DNA from: Novosphingobium umbonatum
GTDB taxonomy: Bacteria; Pseudomonadota; Alphaproteobacteria; Sphingomonadales; Sphingomonadaceae
Assembly: GCF_004005905.1 (NCBI RefSeq)
Contig: NZ_SACO01000001.1
Coordinates: forward strand, 434,001-498,000
Direction: 5' to 3'
Length of the DNA stretch: 64,000 nt
The position numbers and the translations under genes were made by a program. The stretch's first letter is position 1. Each line of letters starts with the position of its first letter. Below the pieces are notes generated by a model. The model saw only the letters and a list, made by a program, of their open reading frames with translations. It was not told the origin of the DNA and ran no database searches. Positions 54,843-61,558 of this stretch are shown piece by piece.

Positions 54843-55244
54843 TTATTCCAGCCGGACCATGCCCAGAATGGTGAGAGCAAGGCCCAGCGCGGTGGTGATG
54901 CCGGCCCAGCCCCTGTGAAAATTGCCAAGGGAGCGCAGCCACATCTGGGTATAAAGATCGCAGGCGAACAGGATGGCCAAAGCCTCGACCAGCATCAGTC
55001 CGCCCAGCGTTTTAAGGAGACAGGTTGGCAGGTCGGCGGGAACCCATGGGTTGGCCAGATAGACCAGACTGCCCACCACCAATTCCATCATGCCGCATAC
55101 AAATTGCAGCGTGGGGGAGCCTTCCACCTCGCCGATCATGGTTTGCCATGCGCCCGGTTGGCGCAAGGCCCCTGCACCGGCGGCCAGAGCTGCTAACCCA
55201 AGCAACAGGCTGCTCCATCCGGTGGGATCACCAAAATCCTGCAT
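54843..55244 (-). CDS. Four-TM membrane protein under TPP-riboswitch control
   Basis: A 133-residue hydrophobic protein with about four membrane spans (GWSSLLLGLAALAAGAGAL, FVCGMMELVVGSLVYLANP, GLMLVEALAILFACDLY, GITTALGLALTILGMV). No family was recognised. It is the first gene after the riboswitch and 27 bp upstream of thiC. That placement suggests a part in thiamine or HMP supply, for example uptake, but function is inference from position only. Confidence 0.75.
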   Translation of the reverse strand: MQDFGDPTGWSSLLLGLAALAAGAGALRQPGAWQTMIGEVEGSPTLQFVCGMMELVVGSLVYLANPWVPADLPTCLLKTLGGLMLVEALAILFACDLYTQMWLRSLGNFHRGWAGITTALGLALTILGMVRLE

Positions 55245-55337
55245 CTCTCTCTCCTTATGTTTTTTTCTTTATAGGCACGCCTTCTTGTTCTGGCGGGGGA
55301 GAGGTGGAGCGGGGGGCACCAACGCGCCAGAAACCAC

Positions 55338-55428
55338 GCTCCCTCCCTCCGCCCGTGTTAACGGGATCAGGTTCGACGGGTCGTGGGGCGTTACGCCCAC
55401 CTCTCAGCCACATGGCTCCCCGGGGAAA
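55338..55428 (-). promoter_or_regulatory. TPP riboswitch (THI element)
   Basis: On the minus strand the conserved pieces appear in order: CCGGGGAGCC, GGCTGAGAGGTGGG, CGACCCGTCGAACCTGATC, then GTTAACACGGGCGGAGGGA. These are the helix and sensor bulges of the thiamine-pyrophosphate aptamer. It lies about 95 bp before the four-TM gene and thiC. Ligand binding should repress the operon. Confidence 0.95.
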
Positions 55429-55572
55429 CTATGGGCAGACTATGCTGAACCTATCGGCTTGGCAAGCATGCGTATGGGGGCAGGGTGATCCGAATATCGG
55501 CAAGGCATAATGCCCCCCAGCCCTGCCCCAAAGGCCTCAGCATATTCCCCGATAGGCCCGCTCAGCGCCTTG

Positions 55573-55616
55573 CGAGACTTCGCCGTTAAAGACGGCAAGG
55601 TGAAATAGAAGTCTCG
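55573..55616 (+). promoter_or_regulatory. Structured leader of TonB receptor gene
   Basis: CGAGACTTC (55573-55581) pairs with GAAGTCTCG (55608-55616), enclosing a second stem GCCGT/ACGGC (55582-55596) and the stretch aaggtgaaata. The outer 3' arm abuts the ribosome site gggga and the GTG start at 55629, so folding could gate translation. It does not match a riboswitch class I know. Confidence 0.55.
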
Positions 55617-55628
55617 GGGAACGAACGC

Positions 55629-58130
55629 GTGAACAAATTCGGCCTTTTGCTATCGACCGCCATCATCGGCTTCGCCCAGCCGGCATGGGCGGCACAGGAC
55701 AAGGGTAGCGACCAGACAGCCAAACCTGCCGCCAAACCGGCCAGCGGAGCGCAAACCTTCTCCACCGGCGTGGCACGCGGGCGTGACCTGCTGGATTCGG
55801 CCATTTCCACCAGCATTATCGCTGGCGACGAGATCGAGCATTACTCGGCCCGTTCCATGGGCGAGGTGCTGCGCAATATGGCTGGCATCCGCGTGGAATA
55901 TCACACCGATGATGCGCAAACCAATCTGACCGTGCGTGGGTTGCCCATGGCCGGTTCAGGGTCGAAATATATCCAGATTCAGGAAGACGGCCTGCCGGTC
56001 GTCGAATTTGGCGATCTTTTTGCGGCCACGGCGCTGGCCTTTGTCCGCTCCGATATCAACATCGGCTCGGTCGAGGCGATCCGTGGGGGGTCGGCCTCCA
56101 CCTTTGCCTCCAATTCACCGGGCGGGGTGATCAATATCATCTCCAAAAACGGGCGCGATACAGGTGGGGCTTTGGAACTGTCCACCGGCATCAATTATGG
56201 CGAAAATCGGGTGGATGCCGATTATGGCGCGCATCTGGCGCAGGATCTGCGCTTTCACATCGGCGGTTTCTACCGGCAGGGTTCAGGCCCGCGCAACACC
56301 GGCATCAGCGACGCGTTCCGTGGCGGGCAGGTAAAATTCAACATCACCAAGGATTTTACCGGCGGCTATGTACGCCTTTATGGCAAATGGCTGGATGATG
56401 TGACGCCTGCCTATACGCTGGTGCCGGTGGGCGTCAGCGGCAGCAATGACAGCCCGACCCATGCCAATCTGCCCGGATTTTCGGCCAATAAGGACACATT
56501 GTTCTCTCGCTATCAGCCGACCTATCAGGTCAATGGCAGCGACAACAAACCCTACACGGCCAATTTCAAGGATGGCTTCCACGCCAAATCGCGGGCCATC
56601 GGGCTGGAAAGCCAGATCGAGCTGGGCGGATGGACGCTCAATGAAAAGCTGCGCTATACGGCCAATTCGGGCGAATGGGCGCATCTCTATCCGGTGATGG
56701 CCGCCCCGGCCAGCGCGGTTTCGGCCTTCTTTGCCGGTCCTTCGGCCTCGCTCAAATGGGCCACCGGCCCTTATGCGGGCACCACGATCACCTCGCCCTC
56801 CACCATCAATGGCAATGGCATGCTGGCCGCGGTGCTGGCGCTGAAAATGCCGATCCGCAGCATGGATGTGTTGGCCAATGATCTGCGGGCCAGCCGCGTG
56901 TGGAAAGCAGGCCATGCCGATATCACCACCACCGCGGGCCTCTATTACTCGCAACAGAGCATCGCCAACTCGATCCTTGCCGCATCGGTGCTCTATAGCG
57001 TGGCGGGCGGCGGCAATGCCGCGCTGGTGGATCTGACCACCGCCACCGGCATTCCCATGACGCAGGGCGGCATCTATGGCTATGGCTCCACCTTTGCCGG
57101 ACAAGCCAGCACGGTCGATCTGGATGCCAAGGTGCGCGTGCTAGCCCCCTATGGCTCGATCAACTGGAAACAGGGCAAATGGGCGCTGGGCGCCAGTGTG
57201 CGTTACGACAGCACCAAAACCACCGGCCTTGCCGCCAGCGCTCTGACGGGGCGCGGGGCGGGCTTTGCCGCCTATGACTGGAACGGCAATGGCAGCATCT
57301 CGCGGCCTGAATCGCTCACCTCGGTCATCCCGCTCTCCTCGCCGGTGCCGCTCAATTATACGGTCAATTATGCCAGCTATTCGGCGGGCGTGAATTATCG
57401 CATCTCGCCGCTCACCTCGGTGTTTGGCCGCTACAGCCGTGGCGGGCGCGCCTCGGCGGACAATATCATGTTCACCCCTGCCATCAATTTCGCCAATGGC
57501 ACTTTGGCCAATCCGGCGGCGGGCTATTCGCCGGTGGACCAGATTGAACTGGGCTGGAAATGGCGGGATCAGGCGCTGACCGTCAATCTCACCGGTTTCT
57601 GGGCGGAGGCCAAGGAAACCAACCTGCAATATGTCGCCTCGACCAACGGCATTGCCCTGAAAACCATCGCCCGCAAATATCGCGCCTATGGCAGCGAATT
57701 GGAGGCCAGCTACAAGCGCGGCATTTTCAGCCTTTCGGGCAGCGTGACCTATAGCCATGCGCGCATTGTGGCCGATAGCACGGACGCGACCGTGGTCGGC
57801 AACAAGCCGCGCCGTCAGGCCGATTTCATCTATCAGATCATCCCCCAGTTGCAGCAGGGCGCATGGTCGGCAGGGGTGAATATCGTGGGCACCACCGACA
57901 GCTATGCGCAAGATGCCAATAAGCTGAAACTCAATGGCTATACTTTGGTCAGCCCCTATGTGGCATGGCAGCCCTATCAGCGCGTCACGCTGCGGGTGAA
58001 TGTCAACAATCTGTTCGACAAGCTGGCGCTGACCGAGGCGTCGGATGCCAGCATGCCCGCCACCGGCGTCACGCTGGCGCGCACAATCAATGGCCGCACC
58101 CTGTCGGCCAGCCTGCGTTACGACTTTTAA
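55629..58130 (+). CDS. TonB-dependent outer-membrane receptor
   Basis: An 833-residue receptor starting with GTG (gggga 8 bp upstream). It has a signal peptide (LLLSTAIIGFAQPAWA), plug domain motifs SMGEVLRNMAGIRVEYH, IQEDGLPVVEFGDL and SVEAIRGGSASTFASNSPGG, and a 22-strand barrel with terminal aromatic LRYDF. The ligand is unknown. The plug is closely related to the receptor at the right end of the window (TGVARGRDLLDSAISTS versus TGVAKGRDRLDSATSTS). It faces that gene across DUF2332 and a chemotaxis receptor. A strong bidirectional terminator follows. Confidence 0.92.
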   Translation: MNKFGLLLSTAIIGFAQPAWAAQDKGSDQTAKPAAKPASGAQTFSTGVARGRDLLDSAISTSIIAGDEIEHYSARSMGEVLRNMAGIRVEYHTDDAQTNLTVRGLPMAGSGSKYIQIQEDGLPVVEFGDLFAATALAFVRSDINIGSVEAIRGGSASTFASNSPGGVINIISKNGRDTGGALELSTGINYGENRVDADYGAHLAQDLRFHIGGFYRQGSGPRNTGISDAFRGGQVKFNITKDFTGGYVRLYGKWLDDVTPAYTLVPVGVSGSNDSPTHANLPGFSANKDTLFSRYQPTYQVNGSDNKPYTANFKDGFHAKSRAIGLESQIELGGWTLNEKLRYTANSGEWAHLYPVMAAPASAVSAFFAGPSASLKWATGPYAGTTITSPSTINGNGMLAAVLALKMPIRSMDVLANDLRASRVWKAGHADITTTAGLYYSQQSIANSILAASVLYSVAGGGNAALVDLTTATGIPMTQGGIYGYGSTFAGQASTVDLDAKVRVLAPYGSINWKQGKWALGASVRYDSTKTTGLAASALTGRGAGFAAYDWNGNGSISRPESLTSVIPLSSPVPLNYTVNYASYSAGVNYRISPLTSVFGRYSRGGRASADNIMFTPAINFANGTLANPAAGYSPVDQIELGWKWRDQALTVNLTGFWAEAKETNLQYVASTNGIALKTIARKYRAYGSELEASYKRGIFSLSGSVTYSHARIVADSTDATVVGNKPRRQADFIYQIIPQLQQGAWSAGVNIVGTTDSYAQDANKLKLNGYTLVSPYVAWQPYQRVTLRVNVNNLFDKLALTEASDASMPATGVTLARTINGRTLSASLRYDF

Positions 58131-58171
58131 CCCTTGCGCCCTCGCCCCGCCTGCGCGGCGGGGCAGGCTAT

Positions 58172-58211
58172 AAAAAAGCCGCCCGTGCCTTGGCGTCCGG
58201 GCGGCTTTTTT
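58172..58211. terminator. Bidirectional rho-independent terminator
   Basis: AAAAAAGCCGCCCG (58172-58185) and CGGGCGGCTTTTTT (58198-58211) pair perfectly around a 12-base loop. It lies between the convergent ends of the TonB receptor and the DUF2332 gene and can serve both. Confidence 0.95.
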
Positions 58212-58229
58212 ATGGCGCGAACTCCGGTT

Positions 58230-59315
58230 TTACCCGCGCCAGTCGATCCAGTCGCCATAGGGGTGACAGGTGGCCAGATGGTGCTGCTCCACACCTTCGC
58301 CCGCGGACAGGGTCAGCGTCAGGCGCACCTCGTCACGCGGCGCGGTCCATTCCAGCGCCAGATGGGCCAAGGGCGCCTGAGGAATGGCGCGGGCGAAGGC
58401 CTCGTTCAACACGCTGTCCAGCGCCGCCCGCTTGGCCGTCGAGAGATATTGCCGGAACATCGAATGCACCACCACGCGGCACCGCCCCAAGGCAGGCGGC
58501 CCGCCCAGTTGCTGCGCCAGCCATGGCACGGCATCGCCCTGCTCCACCTGCGGCGGATGCGCCTTGGCCACGGCCAAAGCCTGTTCCAGATGCTCGCGCC
58601 GGTCGGCCTTGTCCGCCCAGACGAAAGCATGCAGCCGCTCCACCGTCGGCGCGCAGCGCAGGTCCAGCGGTGACAGGTCCACCCCGCGCGCCCGCAGGAT
58701 CACCGGATCGGCGGCAGGCGGCGGGGCGCCATGCCACAAGGGCGCAATCTGCACCGGCGAGGCGGCAGGGCCGCAGCTCAACCCGCCCAGATCATAATGG
58801 TAATGCGGCAGGTTGAGATTAAGCCCCGCACTCGCACCCAGTTCCAGCAATTCGCAAGGCAGGCCAAAGCGCGCCGTCAGCAGCTTTAAAGCAGCCATGG
58901 TTGCCGCCGATCGGGCCACCTCGTTGGTTTGCGTAGGGTGGGCCAGCCAGCGCGCCAATTCGCCATCATGGGCACGCATGGCTTGGGCGATCACGCCGTC
59001 AAAATCGCCCTCTCCATGGGCATAGAGCGCGCTCAGCGCCGCATCCTTGCCCGAACGGGCCAAAGCATGCAGCGCGGCGTTGAAACGCATGGCCAGCGCA
59101 TCGGCGGCGCGGTCGCCCGGCCAATGGGCGAAGATCCGCGCGCATTGCGGCGCCTGCGCCATGGCGCGTTCGGCGGCCAGCAAAACCTGCGAGACGAAGG
59201 GCGAGCCCAGCATCGCCACCACCAGCGCTTGCCGCCCCAATTCCCCGCTGACCGCCAATTCCGGCGAGGATTGCGGGTCCAGCAATAGCGGGGCGTGCTG
59301 CAAAATCATCTCCAT
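58230..59315 (-). CDS. DUF2332 family protein
   Basis: A 361-residue protein. The family's hallmark ELGASAGLNLNLPHYHYDLG is near residue 157, resembling a methyltransferase-type glycine loop. It also has SPFVSQVLLAAERAM near the N-terminus and VVHSMFRQYLS, ALEWTAP near the end. No reaction is known. It is cytoplasmic (no signal peptide). Single gene between two terminators. Confidence 0.85.
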   Translation of the reverse strand: MEMILQHAPLLLDPQSSPELAVSGELGRQALVVAMLGSPFVSQVLLAAERAMAQAPQCARIFAHWPGDRAADALAMRFNAALHALARSGKDAALSALYAHGEGDFDGVIAQAMRAHDGELARWLAHPTQTNEVARSAATMAALKLLTARFGLPCELLELGASAGLNLNLPHYHYDLGGLSCGPAASPVQIAPLWHGAPPPAADPVILRARGVDLSPLDLRCAPTVERLHAFVWADKADRREHLEQALAVAKAHPPQVEQGDAVPWLAQQLGGPPALGRCRVVVHSMFRQYLSTAKRAALDSVLNEAFARAIPQAPLAHLALEWTAPRDEVRLTLTLSAGEGVEQHHLATCHPYGDWIDWRG

Positions 59316-59461
59316 GGCGCGGGACAGGAACAGACTCGCCTGCCCGCCGTTGCTTCACCATGGGACTCGCGCGGTTAAAGCCTGCCCTGAGTCTTCCCTA
59401 GGGATAAGCCCGTGGACCGGCGTATTTTCCCTTTGGCGCACTGCGATTTACGCGGGCATGG

Positions 59462-59496
59462 AAAAGGGCCTGAAGGATGATCCCTCAGGCCCTTTT
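59462..59496 (-). terminator. Rho-independent terminator after chemotaxis receptor gene
   Basis: AAAAGGGCCTGA and TCAGGCCCTTTT pair perfectly around an 11-base loop, 5 bp after the stop of the methyl-accepting chemotaxis gene; the symmetric A/T runs allow either direction. Confidence 0.9.
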
Positions 59497-59501
59497 GCCG
59501 A

Positions 59502-61355
59502 TCAGAATTCCGACCAGTCATCCGCGGCAAAGCCGCCATTGGCCACCGCGCGGGGCGGCGGGGGTGCCACCGGCGCGGGTTTGGCGCGCAAGGGTGGCAG
59601 GGCCACGGGGGCCGGACCGGAGCTGTAATTGGCAGCGGGAGGCGCGAAACCGCCCTGCCCCTCGCCCACTTTAAAGGCCGAGAAGGCTTCGAACAGGCGC
59701 CCCGCCTCATTGCCCATCATATGCGCCGCAGCGGTGGTTTCCTCCACCATGGCCGCGTTCTTTTGCGTCATGCCATCCATCAGGCTGATCGCGCCATTGA
59801 TCTGTTCCAGACCGATCGACTGTTCCTGCGCGCTTTGCGCAATGGCGCTGATCGTCTCGCTGACATTGCTGACGCGGTTGATGATGCGGTGCAGGGCCTC
59901 GCCGGTTTCATTCACCAGTTTGACGCCCGAATGCACATGCTCGCCCGCCGACAGGATGCGGGTTTTAACGTCGCGCGCGGCATCGGCGGAGCGTTGCGCC
60001 AAGGCGCGCACTTCGCTGGCCACCACGGCAAAGCCCTTGCCCGCATCGCCTGCGCGCGCGGCTTCCACACCGGCGTTCAAAGCCAGCAGGTTGGTCTGGA
60101 AGGCGATGCCATCGATCACGCCGATAATTTCGGAAATTTCCTGCGTGGCGCGGTCAATGCCCTGCATGGCGCTGATCGCATCCTGCACCACCTGCCCGCC
60201 CTGTTCGGCTTCATGGCGGGTTTCGGTCATCGCGCCATTGGCTTCGTTGATCAGCGCCGTGCCATTGCGGGCCGAAGCGGTGATCTCCTCCATGGCCGAA
60301 GCCTGACGCGCCAGATTGGTGGCCTGATTTTCCGAGCGTTCCGACAATTCATTGGCAGAAGCGCGAATCTCGGCGGAATTGTTGCGGATCGTGTCCACGC
60401 AGGCGCCCACGGTTTGCATCGCGGTGGACAGGCGGGCAAGCGCTTCGTTAAAGTCGCTGGCAATGGTTTGATAGGCCGAGGGCAGGCCCTTCAAACGCAC
60501 CGTCAAATCGGCATCGGCCAGACGGCGCAGGATGCGACCGATTTCGGCCAAGGCTTCCTTCTGGTCATGCTCGGCCTGTTGGCGCGAGCGGGCCGCATCG
60601 CGGAACACCACCACCGCGCGGGCCATATCGCCAAGCTCGTCATGGCGGTCCGTGGCCACATGAATGTCCAGATGGCCCGAGGCCAAATCGCTCATACTGG
60701 CGGTCAGCTGGGTAATGGGCTGGGCAATCGCGCGGCTGAGAGCCAGCGCCAGAGTGATGGCCAGACCGATCATCGCCGCGCCGCCAATGACCAAGGCAAC
60801 CGAGCCAATCAGAATGGCATGGGACTGGCTGCTGTCATTATCGGCGATGATCTCTTTCTGATGATCGCGGATCTCGCGCAGCGCCAGCACAGGCTTGGTC
60901 ACCAACACCGCTTTGCCCGCCGCACGCACGCGTTCCTGCGCACCGGCCTGATCACCGCCCTTGATCTGGGCGACCAAAGTATCGCTCCATTGCGCGCGCC
61001 ATGCCAGCGTGCCTTCGCGCGCCTCATCCAGCAATTTGACCTCTGCCGGATCGGTCAGCGCGCTGCGCAATTCGGCCGAAGTCTTGTCAAATTCGGCGCG
61101 GGCCTCGGTGTAGGATTTGAGATAGGACGGGTCCGCCGTCACGAGGAAACCACGCAACTGACTGTTTTCACGCAGGATCGAGGTTTCCAGCGCCATGGTC
61201 TGGGCCAGAATGTTGCGACTGGCATCGCTGCGCGCCGACAGGCGGTTGATCATGAACAGGTTGACGGCAAAAACCGCCATCACCAATGCCGCCGTGGCGC
61301 AGATGGCCACGAAGGACATGCCCAATTTGCGCGGAATGTTGAGTTGGCTCAGCAT
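59502..61355 (-). CDS. Methyl-accepting chemotaxis protein
   Basis: A 617-residue receptor. TM1 is at about 12-34, a four-helix-bundle ligand domain (about 35-185) follows, TM2 is at about 186-210, and then HAMP domains. The signalling hairpin tip is EIIGVIDGIAFQTNLLALNAGVEAARAG-like, with the GFAVVASEVRALAQRS follow-on. The C-terminal linker is Pro/Ala-rich and ends DDWSEF, which fits the x-W-x-x-F pentapeptide that tethers CheR/CheB. No other chemotaxis genes are nearby. The ligand is unknown; placement between two TonB receptors may hint at a shared nutrient. Confidence 0.93.
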   Translation of the reverse strand: MLSQLNIPRKLGMSFVAICATAALVMAVFAVNLFMINRLSARSDASRNILAQTMALETSILRENSQLRGFLVTADPSYLKSYTEARAEFDKTSAELRSALTDPAEVKLLDEAREGTLAWRAQWSDTLVAQIKGGDQAGAQERVRAAGKAVLVTKPVLALREIRDHQKEIIADNDSSQSHAILIGSVALVIGGAAMIGLAITLALALSRAIAQPITQLTASMSDLASGHLDIHVATDRHDELGDMARAVVVFRDAARSRQQAEHDQKEALAEIGRILRRLADADLTVRLKGLPSAYQTIASDFNEALARLSTAMQTVGACVDTIRNNSAEIRASANELSERSENQATNLARQASAMEEITASARNGTALINEANGAMTETRHEAEQGGQVVQDAISAMQGIDRATQEISEIIGVIDGIAFQTNLLALNAGVEAARAGDAGKGFAVVASEVRALAQRSADAARDVKTRILSAGEHVHSGVKLVNETGEALHRIINRVSNVSETISAIAQSAQEQSIGLEQINGAISLMDGMTQKNAAMVEETTAAAHMMGNEAGRLFEAFSAFKVGEGQGGFAPPAANYSSGPAPVALPPLRAKPAPVAPPPPRAVANGGFAADDWSEF

Positions 61356-61509
61356 GGTTGCACCCGAAAATCAGCGAGCGGGGCGGCTTTACCCATGTTG
61401 TCCATGCGAATCATCAGGCCACCCTTTGCTCTTATTTTGACACATCATTTCTAGGAAGCTTCGCTTAGCTTTGCCTTGAAACGGCTTTTTCGCTTTGCGC
61501 AGGATTCTG

Positions 61510-61550
61510 CGGGGCGGGGTTTAGGGCTTTGTTAAGCCGCCCCCGCCCCG
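61510..61550 (-). terminator. Stable hairpin after the right-end TonB receptor
   Basis: CGGGGCGGGG (61510-61519) and CCCCGCCCCG (61541-61550) pair perfectly, with an inner GGCTT/AAGCC stem. It begins 8 bp after the receptor stop. There is no U-tract, so it may end transcription with Rho or protect the 3' end. Confidence 0.55.
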
Positions 61551-61558
61551 ATCCAGAG

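Noticed and set aside
55355-55385. GGTTCGA-like T-loop suggesting a tRNA
   Set aside because: It is part of the TPP riboswitch core on the opposite strand; no acceptor or anticodon stem could be built.
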